DNA of 64,000 nucleotides from Cranoglanis bouderius (lineage: Eukaryota > Chordata > Actinopteri > Siluriformes > Cranoglanididae): the NCBI GenBank assembly GCA_023630585.1, contig CM042540.1, forward strand, positions 22,672,074 to 22,736,073, in the 5' to 3' direction. Each line of letters begins with the position of its first letter. The stretch's first letter is position 1. Below, piece after piece: positions 1 through 11,406 of this stretch. The position numbers and the translations under genes are program-made. The notes under the pieces are model-generated. The model was not told where the DNA came from and searched no databases. It saw only the letters and a program-made list of their open reading frames with translations.

Positions 1-1057
1 TTCCATTTGAAAAGCTGTAAAAGAGCAAAAAGAGTGTTGGTTAGATGTTAGCTGCAAAATATGGACAAATGCCTTTGGGCTTCAACCGAGAAATTGCGTT
101 ACAGAATCTCAAATTGTGTAATTTTGCAAATGTGACCTCCACTCTCCTAATGAATAAAATGGCACTGTAGATTCACCAGGAAAATCTAGCTAACTTGCAA
201 ATATTTATTTCCCAGCCTTTAGCACCTCACCACCTTTTTTTTTTTTTTTTTGCTAAACCTAATTAAGTCAACCAACATTACAGAGATAGTGGAAAGCATT
301 ACAACCTATTGTAACCCTCATCCTCTCTTTTTGTCATGTTAACCATGTGAAGAACTTTTGGCCTTGACATTACTGAGCTAGCTAAGTTCCGTTAGCCACT
401 GCCTGTCTGCACCTGTTAACCAGCACTTTCACCGAATAATGAAGAAACCTAGCCGTGACCAATCCTAATGCTAATTACTACAGCTTGCCTTGTCCAAACC
501 ACTTGCTAAAAGTAGTTAACGTTAAACCCACTCTCTGTATTACATCATGGTGAACAGCTGTAATGCTATGTCATCGTTAACTTTCAAAAAGGTAAAGGGA
601 ATATCTAACATTACCGTGAGCTGTATGCTAAAGTAACCTTATCATCTCAGATGAGCGTCTAGGTTAGCATCACTAGCTAACCCTAACCTCAGATAAGATG
701 CAGACCTAGAGAATTATAAAATAACCTCAGTCCATATTTCACAGACACTAGTAGTGTAACGGCGACACTGAGGAAGCAGTACATGATATTCACTCATATA
801 CCTAAGCCTTCGCGATAGGTAAAGTTAATTATCACTTGCTGAGTTACTGTTTTACAATGAATACATTTTCGAGAGCTTCCTGCCTAAATATCACGAACTC
901 GGCCAGGCATTTTCAGCAGCATTAACGACAAATAGTGATGAACACTAAGTTAAATGTGGTCATTTGGGTTCCTCGTCTCAAGACTCCGACTCTGCGGTCA
1001 CACTCAAAAGCTCAACGCAAGAAAAATTCACTTTGAGGCAAGTTCAGACATAGATGA

Positions 1058-1090
1058 TGACGTCGGAAGCGCAGTCCGCAACATGATTGG
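1058..1090. promoter_or_regulatory. Possible promoter motif cluster (CRE, ETS, CCAAT)
   Basis: The string tgacgtcggaag at 1058-1069 combines a CRE-like TGACGTCG with an ETS-like CGGAAG core. An inverted CCAAT box (attgg) follows at 1086-1090. Such clusters mark TATA-less vertebrate promoters, but no first exon can be recognised on either side. A chance match is a real alternative. Confidence 0.2.
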
Positions 1091-1223
1091 ACAATAATTT
1101 AACACGTGTTGGTCACTCGTGTGAAACACAAAAAGTGTGTAGGATATTAACACATCCTTTCTGAGAGTGCATTTTTAACATACATTAAATGAAAGGCACA
1201 CGTTAATTATCATATAAATCCGT

Positions 1224-1224
1224 A

Positions 1225-1283
<59 letters not shown>
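1224..1283. repeat. (AAT)n microsatellite
   Basis: Near-perfect AAT trinucleotide array of about 60 bp, broken only near its right edge by a CAAT. Confidence 0.95.
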
Positions 1284-1743
1284 TAAAATGACTTTATAAA
1301 TGGATCCCTTCTAACACAGAACCCTGAAGATGAACATATAAATGCAAGAAAACTTTAACATTAACTTAAAAACTTCTGCAAAAAAAATTGCGATGACAGG
1401 ACTAATATTTTAGGGTATATTTTACTTATTTGTTTAATGTTGCAGATATTACTGTTAACAAATAGGTAGCGTAGTTAGAATGTACCCATTTTTATATATT
1501 TTACTTGCTAACTAATATAATTAAATAACATATAACTGATTTGCACGGGTTGTATTTAACACTCTCCTGCATATTTTTTTTTTTTTTTACAGTGTATAAC
1601 ATACTTTTAACTTTAATATAAATTCAACCCACAATAAAACCCATTTTATGAATGTGAATATTAAGGTGCAAGCACAAATTTATACAATATAGTCTCTTAA
1701 ACATCTACAGACATAATTGTTATTTACACACACACACAGACCA

Positions 1744-3277
1744 GGGGCCTGTACCATTAAGCCGCTTTAGGTGGCTAGTTAGGTTTCAGTAGGTAAGTTT
1801 CAGTTTAGTTTGTGCTAACCCTGGGTTTTAGGTACCATGAAAGTGGCTCGGCTTTTACCGGTATTCATCGCCATGGTAACCCACGCTCCACGGCTAACTT
1901 GCTCCGGGGCAGGTTATGTTTTGGGTAAGAGAACTCAAACCCAATTTGAACCAATCAGCTGTGAACAAAGTGACATATAAGTGATGCAAATAATTCAACT
2001 TCTCGGCGCAAATTATAAGAAGAGCACTTTGCAGAGAACGAGTTTTTAGGGATAGACAAAATCCCCTGGCTTTCCCTGATACTTACCTGCATGAAAAATA
2101 TCGATTTTCCGCGGATGGAATCTCATGTCTTTGTCAACTTCTTTGAGCCGCAAATTAATAATCTGACACGCTGAAGCTCTTTGTACCGTAGACTGTATGT
2201 GTTGCTTTGCGGTTCTTTGCGAGTGGTACATTTTGCATGCAGTGGCATTATTCCTGTCCTAATAATATATGTTTTTTTACAAATTGATATTTGTTTTAAA
2301 ATATTTAATTCAAAAATTGATATTCATATTAAGTGAAATTACATGAAATTAAAGGTACCATGAAAGTGGCTTGGCTTTTACCGGTATTCATCGCCATAGT
2401 AATTTACGCTCCACGGCTAACCTGCTCCGGGGCAGGTTATGTTCTGGGTAAGAGAACGCAAACCCAACTTGGACCAATCAGCTGTGAGCAAGGTGACATG
2501 TAAGTGACGCAACTAATTCAATTTCTCAGCGCAAACTGTAAGAGCACCTCCTAGAGAAAGAGTTTTTAGGGATAGACAAAATCCCCTAATACTTACTTGC
2601 ATGAAAGTTATTGATTTTCCGGGAATGGAATCTCATATCTTTGTCAACTTCTTGAGCCGCGCATTAAAAATCTGACTCTTACTGTACCGCAGACTCTGTG
2701 TTGCTTTGCGGGTTTTTTTTTTTTTTTTTTTTTTTTTTTTGCAAGTGGTACATATTTGCATGCGGTGACATTATTCCTTTCCTAATATATTTTCACAGTG
2801 GCATTTGTTTTAAATATTTAATTTAAAAAAATTATATTAAAAGAAATTGCATGAAATATGTCGGGGTTATAAGTTCTCAATCCGTTTATTCTCATTGTGA
2901 GCCTATAAAAGTAAACTTGGGCATTTACACAATCAGCAATGTTCCCGAGCTTTGGCAGCCGCAACGTTTGCTTTTTGCGGTTAGTGTAGGTTTAAATTCC
3001 TCATATTTCCGCATAATAATTTCTTGCTCTTCAACCGGAACTATGCTGCTTCTTTCTATGTTGAATGCTGTTGGTTGTTCGGTGCCGACGTCATGCTTTT
3101 ATGTGCACGCGCTCGTGGAGTAATCATAATTTAAGGATCAAAGCCTGAGATGACAGAGAAAGTTGGTAACCAGCGTCATGGTACCAATAAAGCCTGATTT
3201 TATTGGTTTGATTTTGTCAGCTCGAAACTAATCCCGTAACCATGAGTTTGTTCAATTACCTTCATGGTACAGGCCCC
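1744..3277. mobile_element. DNA transposon with terminal inverted repeats, unclassified
   Basis: The left end begins ggggcctgtaccattaag and the right end finishes cttcatggtacaggcccc, its inverted match with one difference. The 8 bp outside the ends are acagacca (1736-1743) and acagactc (3278-3285), sharing six bases in a row; an 8-bp target duplication would fit a hAT- or P-like element, but this is inference. The inside is dominated by a tandem duplication (1831-2352 and 2354-2855). No transposase is recognised. A fragment of the same end lies inverted at 28573-28663, so this is a dispersed family. Confidence 0.7.
1831..2855. repeat. Tandem duplication of about 510 bp inside the element
   Basis: Both units begin ggtaccatgaaagtggct and keep the same order of landmarks: a block with cttttaccggtattcatc, a palindrome-like ctccggggcaggttatgtt, a tttttagggatagacaaaa block and a final tttaatt-rich segment. 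The second unit has a 30-base T run near 2709-2740 that the first lacks. A short reading frame on the minus strand of the first unit (2231-2046) is degraded in the second unit and is not recognised. Confidence 0.75.
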
Positions 3278-3339
3278 ACAGACTCAGGGATCCGAGGTGA
3301 AACGGGTTTTATTGATGGATGTGAGGGTGGAAAAGTGAG

Positions 3340-3420
3340 TGGAATGGTCGAGATCGGGACTCGAACTCGGGTCCACAGCGTGAAATTAACAAATCAGGGA
3401 TTAGAATTCTATTTTGCGAT
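3340..3420 (-). other. Possible tRNA-derived sequence (B-box-like)
   Basis: Read on the minus strand, gagttcgagtcccgatc resembles a Pol III B box (GGTTCGANTCC) and the T-arm of a tRNA. I cannot fold a complete cloverleaf, so a SINE head or tRNA relic is likelier than a working tRNA. Confidence 0.25.
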
Positions 3421-4170
3421 TAAAACCTCCATTTACGATTAATTTTCTCCGCCATGATGGATTCGCCATTGAAAGCAACAGTGTTAATATTCCATTTCCT
3501 TCTTTATTGACCACCAGAAACGCTCTCTTTGACAAGTACCTCTTGTCGATAAAGGAAATAAACTTATAAAATGTCAGCTGTCTTTATAAACTGCTACTTA
3601 TGGGTGTGTAATATTGTGTAAAATCTCTCCACACTGTTAAAGGTAACCCTTCCACCATTACGGCTCTGGGCATCGGGCATACACTCTTTTCAATAGGTTG
3701 ACTACACCTGCGCGGGCGCATTTGCAGCGAGTAGCTATTGACGTGCTTCATTTGGATATTGGTGCTGAAAGGCATTGGTTGGCTTTTTTTTTTTTTGCAG
3801 TAGCTAATTTGTATATTCGTGAATCAGTTAAAAAAGTAGCTTTTTCGTTTGTGTTGTACCAGCCTTTCTTATCTGGTTTGACGACTGCCTCGGATAATAG
3901 AAAATGGGAACGCGACGTCAGCAACGCAATGCATGTACTGAACTTAGGACACGGAGGCTGCGGTGGATACTGTGTTGTATTGGAAATCGATGCTATAGTT
4001 TGTATTATACAGCTAAAAATACCTTACAATAGTGAATGCTTGTTGTGTAATTAACTGCCATAATCGCACTCACGACCGGCGTGGAAACCGAATATCAAAT
4101 GGAGTGGGATTTTTCAGCTTTCCCGCCTGGAAACAGCGCATTGGATCTCAGGTCCTAAAACATGTCGTCG

Positions 4171-4200
4171 ACTACCCAGAATGCAATGCGCAGTGACGTA
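4171..4200 (+). promoter_or_regulatory. ZNF143-like motif with CRE-like half site
   Basis: actacccagaatgcaatgcg closely resembles the vertebrate ZNF143/SBS promoter motif and is followed by cagtgacgta, a CRE-like half site. It lies about 250 bp outside the left end of the integrase transposon. It might mark a host promoter disrupted by the insertion. No transcript evidence is visible. Confidence 0.3.
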
Positions 4201-4442
4201 GTTTCCCGAGCTCTATTAAACTGGCATATGCGAATCCTAGACATTAGCAAGTCCCTGTGGATGACTAGCTAGCTAGTTAACGTTAAGCTGGTGGCGCGTA
4301 AAGTTAATATTTCAACACTGAAGACCTTAGAGCTTATACAACTTTCCTAAATATTGGCGAAAATACGTATTTGTGCTCGTAGCTGTGAAGAAAATAAATT
4401 TTGAGAATCAATATAAAATAGTTGTGTTGAAACGGCTTAACT

Positions 4443-4465
4443 ATACCCTGATTCAATCAGGGTAT
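4443..4465. repeat. Perfect palindrome at left transposon tip
   Basis: Two 11-bp arms (ATACCCTGATT and AATCAGGGTAT) are separated by one C. The right arm is the transposon tip; the left arm is outside the element and mirrors it. Confidence 0.9.
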
Positions 4466-6401
4466 CTTCCGTTCATTCCATATCCGTCTTCAAATAAAAA
4501 AACGGAAAACGAAAAATCAAATCGTTTTTTAATTTATCATTTCTGTTCTAAAATGAAAAAAATTAAGACTTTAAAATGAATGAATTGATACATTTTTCTA
4601 TATTTTGTTTCTCAATATTACTTCTTAAAACTAAATTATGAAAAATGAAATAAAGACAATCTAAAAAAGCTACATTTTCAACGGAGCTACTTTTTCCTCA
4701 TCTGCATTTGCAAAGGTCAACGGCAGGGGGGGCAAAGACGCGGCAACGGATTAAATTGACATCTTTAGCAGGACAATCAGGGTATCTTCCCTTCATTCCA
4801 TATCCGTCTTCAAATGAAAAACGGAAAACGAAAAATCAAATCGTTTTTTAATTTACCATTTTATTGCCTTGGTTTAACATTTACTTAAAATGATATTTTT
4901 CCATTGTGCCAGACACTTGATCTTCTCTAAATAACAGATTTTAGAATATTGGCCTACAAATGGAATCTGACATTTTGATTTCCCAACTAAGTTATGTGAC
5001 CCGGAAGCTCACCCACCGGAACTTTGAGAAGACCAGAAATTAGTAGCACGTCCAATCGTGAAACTGTGAAAGCTATGGACACGTACACACTTTTCAAGGG
5101 TCCTAAAAGGGTAACATTAAAGGATGACGACATAACAACTGATAAAATTGGTTGTATATTTCAGGTAATGATTTACATCTTTTAATTTAGATCAAATTTA
5201 TTTCCGATAGGTTAGTGATGGGCAAATTCGACATATCCTGGCCAATGTCCTGCGGAGTTTAGCTCCTGCCCTAATCAAAAACACCTACCTTTACAAAAAC
5301 AAGTACTTCATACTACACTTTCTTTTTCTTAAATTAAAGAAATTAGCAAACACTAAATGTCACAGCAATTATCAGTTCACTTTCAATTCTCGAATAATAA
5401 GTTTTTGTTTGTTTTTAATTTAATTTCGTTTGATTGTTTTTTTACTTGTATGGCTACCTGAATTATTGAGGTTAGAAATATTCTTTGACTTTACACTGTA
5501 ATTTTACATAGCATATGTTTCTTAAAGGGATAGGTCACCCAATAATAAATATTGTCACCATTTACTCACCCTCAAGTTGTTGCAAACTTATGAGTTTCTT
5601 TGTCCTGCTGAACACAAAAGAAGATATTTTAAGGAATGTTAGTAACCAGACAGTTGATTGCCCATTGACTTCCATAATATTTTTTAATTTTTTTTTTTAC
5701 TACTATGTAAGTCAGTGGGTGCAGTCAGCTGATGGGTTACCAGCTTTTTCAAAATATCTTCTTTTGTGTTCAGCAGAACAAAAAAACCAAGATAGGGTGT
5801 TTTTTTATATTAAAGGAAACATCTTTTCATGTTTAGGAATGTTTTTCTTGCTGATCTGGTGGGTGGAAAATGGACACCCCAGAAGACTGTGGCGATCCAT
5901 TTTAACGAACATGAGGCATCAGTTCCTGGCATCTTGGCAAAAGTCCAAGATGCTGTTGGAGCAGAACATGTTCTGATACTGACTGATGGCCAGGGGAATG
6001 AAATCCTTGATACAGAGGGAACAAAAGGTAACTGCAAAAGATGAGATTGACTACAAGCTATTTCAAAAAATCTGACAAAAACACTAATGAAAACATCAGT
6101 AAGATCAGAGAAATATAATATAATAACTGATTCAAATTAAAAAGTAGAAGTTCTGTGCACCTAAACAGTATAAATATGATTTTAAAACTTGGTGGATTTA
6201 TGGCTTTAATTCACTTTAAAACAAAAAATAGTATACACAAAAATTACTTGACTTTTTCTGACCCTCAGAAAAGTTACAGAAAAATTATCAGGTTCTATTA
6301 TAAAAAGTATTATAAAAAAATTATTATAAAGGTATTTAACTTGTTTAATTGACTTATTTATGAAATTTTTATTAATTATCTCCCCAGGGTCAGCTTACTG
6401 G

Positions 6402-7298
6402 TGTTACGACACCGGGGTTAAGAGGGAGACAGGATGCACTCGCGGGGAAAGTGGTCAGTTTATTAGGCACAAACAAAAGGGCACATTCAAAAGTGATGGG
6501 ACAACAACACAAAAAATACAAAGATAAGCACGTCACACTTCCAAAAAGGGGTTAGCCACAGATGAGAACACTTACAGGGCAAAAAACCCAGGAAATCATG
6601 AAACAGTTATCCAAAGGCTTTCAGGGCAAAAATCCAGGAAATCATGAAACAGTAATCCAAAGGCTTACAGGGCAAAAATCCAGGAAATCATGAAACAGTA
6701 ATCCAAAGGCTTACAGGGCAAAAATCCAGGAAGTAGCGAGACATGAATTCAAGAACCCGGGAACGCCGGGTAAACAAAAACTTAAGAACTAGCGCAAGGA
6801 CCAGGGAACACCTGGTAAACAAATACCTAGGAAAAACTACGAACCTTTAGCTTCCTCGCTACCTATCATTATCATCAGGGACATATAGTTACGTTTAGCT
6901 ATCACAAGTCACTTTCAGTTATTCTTAATCAATACTCCATGATGAAGTGGACACAAATAGGGGTTTTTGTAACAAAGGTAATCAAAAGGAAATAAGAAGA
7001 AACGCACGACACCTGGAAACAATAATCAGACAATAACGGGAGAACCAATGACAGAACATGGGAGGAAACATAATGTGACACAAACCCAACGGACCAATAA
7101 GGAAGCGGGGGAAGAGACATGACGTAAACAAAAAGGAGCACGTGGCAACGTAAACAAAACCAGAGTCTTTGTGAATGGAATGTCCATCGGAGAGTTTTTT
7201 TTTTTTAAAGCGCTAGAAAGCGCGCAGATATGCTGCTCCGTAGTGGGGCAGCGAGATATGCTGCTCCTTCCGGGAGCAGCGATTGGCGAGAGCTAACA
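6402..7298 (-). repeat. LTR (3' LTR of copy 1)
   Basis: Begins tgttacgacaccggggtt on the plus strand and ends gagagctaaca. It contains a tandem repeat of about 46 bp near 6570-6735, built on acagggcaaaaatccaggaa. The matching LTR is at 10514-11406. Confidence 0.9.
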
Positions 7299-8394
7299 GA
7301 GCCCCCCCCTAAGGCGCGGCTCCCGAAGCGCCGCAAGTTTTGTCTGTTCTGGTGGACCCGGGCCCCTGGGCAGGATTGGCACATCTGCCCCCCTGGACCC
7401 GAGGCTGGTGCAGTTCAATGTCCTGCAGCCAGAGCTGAATGTGTCGTGTTGTGGACGAGAACTTGGACGAGAACTTGGACAAGAACTTGGACTGGTGCTT
7501 GAACCGATGCTTGGCCTGGATCTCAGAGCTGCGCGTGACCTGGTGTTTGGCCTGGACCTCCGAGCTGCACGTGACCTGGCGCTTTGTCTGGAACTCGGAC
7601 TGGAACCAGGACTGGATTCCGATTCAGCTCCTGGATTAGGGACAGGCACAGAGACAGACTGGGAAACAGACTGGGGAATGGGACAGAAAATAGGACAGAG
7701 GATGGGACAGAGAACTGGGTATGGAACTGGAAAGAGAACTGGACTGGAACCTGAACTGGAAATTAGAGTGAAAACAGGGCTAGAATCAGAGACAGGCTTG
7801 GAGACTGGACAGAGAATTAGATTAGACCCAGAACCATAAACAGATTCAAAAACTTGGTTGGAAACAGGGCTGGAAATTAAACTGGAGACAGTGGAGGAGA
7901 CAGTGGAGGAGACAGTGGAGTGAGTTGGGTTGGAAACGGAGCTGGAAATGGAACTGGGAGTTAGATCAGCCTCCGAACTGAGAATGAGAGCAAAGACAGC
8001 ATTGGAGATTGGGCTGGAGACAGAGGAGGAGACAGGGCTGGAGACTGAGGAGGAGACAGGGCTGGAGACAGAGGAGGAGTCAGGGCTGGAGACTGAGGAG
8101 GAAACAGGGCTGGAGTCAGAGGAGTGAGCTGGGTTAGAAGCGGAGCTGGGAGTGAAATCACTCTCTGAACTAAGAAGGAGGGCTAACACCCATCCCGAAA
8201 TCAAACCTATGTAGCCAGCATAGAAATCAGGAACTGAACTTGGAACTGAACTAGGAATATGGCCGGAACCTGGGCTTGGACTTGCAACTGGACTAGGAAC
8301 TAAACTAGGAACCGGGCTAGAAACATGGTCGGAACCTGGACTTGGACTTGGAACTGGACTAGGAGCAGGTTCGGAACTTGGACTTGGACGAGGA

Positions 8395-8745
8395 ACTAGA
8401 CGGGGACTGGGAGCAGGACTGGGAACAGGACTGTGAACAGGACTGGGAACCGGACTGGGAGTAAGACTGGGAACCAGATTGAGAACAGGACTGAAAACAG
8501 GACTGGGAACTGGATTGGGAACAGGACTGGGAACTGGATTGGGAGCAGGACTGGGAACCGGACTGAGAACCGGATTGAGAACCGGATTAGGAGCAGGACT
8601 GGGAACTGTATTGGGAACAGGACTGGGAACTGGATTGGGAGCAGGACTGGGAACCGGACTGAGAACCGGTTTAGGAGCAGGACTGGGAACCGGATTGGGA
8701 GCAGGACTGAGAACTGGATTGGGAACTGTCCTTCGAATAGGGCAG
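8395..8745. repeat. 12-bp GC-rich minisatellite in the Pro-rich coding tail
   Basis: Many variant copies of ggactgggaacc and relatives in tandem. On the minus strand they encode Pro-Val/Ala-Pro-Ser/Asn runs. Extended related arrays with ggacatggactt continue to about 8900. Confidence 0.85.
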
Positions 8746-9504
8746 AAATCTGGACATGGACTTGGACATGGACTAGGACTAGGGCAGGAACCTGGACATG
8801 GACTAGGACTAGGGCAGGAACCTGGACATGGACTTGGACATGGACTAGGACTAGGGCAGGAACCTGGACATGGACATGGACTTGGACAGGAACCTGAACA
8901 TGGACTCAATTTTGCTCTAAAACATGGGCTAGGACTTGGAATGGAGGTCATCCCGTGGACCTCAGATATGGACTGGGCTTGAGAAGAGGCCATCCCGTGG
9001 GCCTCTGACTTGAACTTGACTTTGGAGGAGGTCAACCCGTGGACCTCTGACATGGATTGGACAGGAGTTGAGGTTTCTTCTAGAACCTCTGGCAGGAATG
9101 TGGCTTGGGCGGAGGTTTTCTCGTGAACCTCCGATACGAGCAGGCCAGGAGAGGAGGTTTCCTCTTGATTCTCTGGCTGGAGCTCGGTGCTGGAGGTCGC
9201 CTTGTTAACCTCCCTGAGCAGCTCCACTGTGGAGACCTTCTGCTGGGCCTCCAGCTGGAGCTCAGGGCTGGAGGTCACCACGTTAACCTCCCTGAGCAGC
9301 TCCGCTGTGGAGACCTTCTGCTGGGCCTCCGGCTGGAGCTCGGGGCTGGAGGTTTTCTCGTGGACCTCCGATACGAGCAGGCCAGGAGAGGAGGTTTCCT
9401 CTTGATTCTCTGGCTGCTGCTTGGGGCTGGAGGTCGCCTTGTTAACCTCCCTGAGCAGCTCCGCTGTGGAGACCTTCTGCTGGGCCTCCGGCTGGAGCTC
9501 GGGG

Positions 9505-9885
9505 CTGGAGGTCGCCATGTTAACCTCCAGTTGTAGCTCCCTTGAGGAGACTTCCTGCTGGGTCTCCGGCTGGAGCTCGGGGCTGGAGGTCGCCATGTTA
9601 ACCTCCAGTTGTAGCTCCCTTGAGGAGACTTCCTGCTGGTTCTCTGGCTGGAGCTCGGGGTTGGAGGTCGCCATGTTAACCTCCAGTTGTAGCTCCCTTG
9701 AGGAGACTTCCTGCTGGGTCTCCGGCTGGAGCTCGGGGCTGGAGGTCGCCATGTTAACCTCCAGTTGTAGCTCCCTTGAGGAGACTTCCTGCTGGGTCTC
9801 CGGCTGGAGCTCGGGGCTGGAGGTCGCCATGTTAACCTCCAGTTGTAGCTCCCTTGAGGAGACCTCCTGCTGGAGCTCTGAGGGT
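9505..9885. repeat. 78-bp coding tandem repeat
   Basis: About five nearly identical 78-bp units containing ggaggtcgccatgttaacct and cttgaggagacttcctgct. The unit is a multiple of three, so each adds 26 residues to the minus-strand protein. Older, diverged units extend back to about 9180. Confidence 0.9.
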
Positions 9886-10513
9886 GCCTGCCGGTGGAGC
9901 CACTTATGCACCCGCCAGCTGCCCTTGAAACAGCTTTGGGAGCAGAAGTAGCTGCTCCTTACTCCCTGGTTCCTGCAGGTGGGGCACTGCAGGATGGTTG
10001 GTCAGGTGCATCCCTCGGTGGAACACTCCTGGTTTTGGGGATGAGAGGTGCAGGCCGCCACGTTAGCCCGCTTACTCCCATAATGTTCCAGGAAAGAATG
10101 GCTAGGTCGGTCGCCCAGACGGTCCTTCCCCAAAAAGGTCCTGAGGTCGGGTTGGAAGTCCTGGCTTCCGAACACCTGGACCAGTAGATCCACAAAGCCC
10201 GAAACTGTCTTGAGCTTCGTGGATCCACTGGCAAGGTGAAGCTCCGCCCAGTGGCGAGCAGAGCCGACCAAATGAGAGAGAAGGAACCCCACCCACTGTT
10301 CCTCGTCGGGCTTGGGGTCCTCCAAATTCAGAAAATATATTTGGGCCTGTAAAAAAAAACATTGCGGCCAAGTGGAAAAGCCGTCGTAGGCGTCGGGGGT
10401 CCGTTGGGGGAAAAAAATTGAATTGTACACAGGCACTTTAAATGTGGCGTGGCGTGGTATGGCGTGGCGTGCCCTCACTTTCCCCGCTGCATCCATTTTT
10501 TGGCGATGTATTC

Positions 10514-11406
10514 TGTTATGACACCGGGGTTAAGAGGGAGACAGGATGCACTCACAGGGGAAAGTGGTCAGTTTATTAGGCACAAACAAAAGGGCACATT
10601 CAAAAGTGATGGGACAACAACACAAAAAATACAAAGATAAGCACGTCACACTTCCAAAAAGGGGTTAGCCACAGATGAGAACACTTACAGGGCAAAAAAC
10701 CCAGGAAATCAAGAAAGAGTAGTCCAAAGGCTTACAGAGCAAAAATACAGGAAATCATGAAACAGTAGTCCAAAGGCTTACAGGGCAAAAATCCAGGAAA
10801 TCATGAAACAGTAATCCAAATGCTTACAGGGCAAAAATCCAGGAAGTAGCGAAACATGAATTCAAGAACCCGGGAACGCCGGGTAACCAAAAACTTAAGA
10901 ACTAGTGCAAGGAGCAGGGAACACCTGGTAAATAAAACCTAGGAAAAACTACGATTCTTTCGCTTCCTCGCTACCCATCATTATCATCAGGGACATATAG
11001 TTACGTTTAGCTATCACGAGTCACTTTTAGTTATTCTTAATCAATACTCCGTGATAAAGTGGACACAAATAGGGGTTTTAGTAACAAAGGTAATCAAAAG
11101 GAAATAAGAAGAAATGCATGACACGAAACAATAATCAGACAATAACGGGAGAACCAATGACAGAACATGGGAGGAAACATAATGTGACACAAACCCAACG
11201 GACCAATAAGGAAGCGGGGGAAGAGACATGACATAAACAAAAAGGAGCACATGGCAACGTAAACAAAACCAGAGTCTTTGTGAATGGAATGTCCATCGGA
11301 GAGTTTTTTTTTTAACAGCGCTAGAAAGCGCGCAGATATGCTGCTCCATAGCAGGGCAGCGAGATATGCTGCTCCTTCCCGGAGCAGCGATTGGCGAGAG
11401 CTAACA
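10514..11406 (-). repeat. LTR (5' LTR of copy 1)
   Basis: Begins tgttatgacaccggggtt and ends gagagctaaca on the plus strand. It nearly matches 6402-7298. The element's Gag-like ATG (10496) lies just inside it. Confidence 0.9.

Larger units (their letters stand above)
1..1743. other. Intergenic stretch, no gene seen
   Basis: No open frame here resembles a protein I recognise. The stretch is AT-rich, with homopolymer T runs near 236-251 and 1567-1588 and an (AAT)n array at 1224-1283. The only promoter-like cluster is near 1058-1090. It ends at a short CA run just before the inverted-repeat element. Confidence 0.6.
3278..4455. other. Intergenic stretch, unrecognised frames
   Basis: Contains a tRNA-like box near 3353-3376 and a ZNF143-like motif near 4171-4200. 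A frame of 118 codons at 3698-4054 (+) and one of 63 codons at 3775-3584 (-) show no domain, signal peptide or repeat that I recognise and are probably chance. Confidence 0.5.
7293..10496 (-). pseudogene. Gag-like / zf-C6H2 / repetitive-tail protein, one in-frame stop
   Basis: From ATG at 10496 the frame runs about 164 codons, meets a TGA at 10004-10002, then stays open in the same frame to 7293. The stop falls where copy 2 has CGA, the signature of CpG decay, and lies inside the zinc finger. Order: Gag-like region (with an aromatic core around QAQIYFLNLEDPKP and a GSARHWAEL motif, as in Ty3/Gypsy-type capsids), MetAP1-type zinc finger (ending FCSQSCFKGSW, then HK-x-x-H), six or so 26-residue repeats (SSRELQLEVNMATSSPEL...), related degenerate repeats, then a very long Pro/Ser/Val tail. 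The last codons run through the purine tract into the LTR. Without readthrough, only the Gag-like part would be made. Confidence 0.7.
6402..11406 (-). mobile_element. Non-autonomous LTR retrotransposon, Gag-zf-C6H2 type, copy 1
   Basis: Flanked by a perfect 5-bp duplication ACTGG (6397-6401 and 11407-11411). Long terminal repeats lie at 6402-7298 and 10514-11406, about 0.9 kb each, differing at only a few percent of sites by eye, and ending TGTTAG/TAACA when read on the minus strand. A purine-rich tract (minus-strand reading of the C run at 7302-7309) sits beside the downstream LTR. No TGG-type primer binding site is seen next to the upstream LTR. The interior holds one long Gag-like frame and no protease, reverse transcriptase, RNase H or integrase, so it needs proteins from another element. 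Confidence 0.85.

Noticed and set aside
3340..3420. Functional tRNA gene
   Set aside because: Only a T-arm/B-box-like segment is visible; acceptor, D and anticodon arms cannot be completed.
5515..5976. Open frame of 153 codons on the plus strand
   Set aside because: It overlaps the second RING-like exon in another frame and runs through an apparent intron; no domain is seen.
8433..8982. Long plus-strand frames rich in Gly, Thr and Arg
   Set aside because: Antisense by-products of the 12-bp minisatellite that encodes the Pro-rich tail on the minus strand.
9500..9890. Regular repeats resembling a CRISPR array
   Set aside because: Units are contiguous coding repeats without unique spacers.
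9105..9951. Plus-strand frames with repeated Leu/Ser-rich units
   Set aside because: Antisense shadows of the 78-bp coding repeats.
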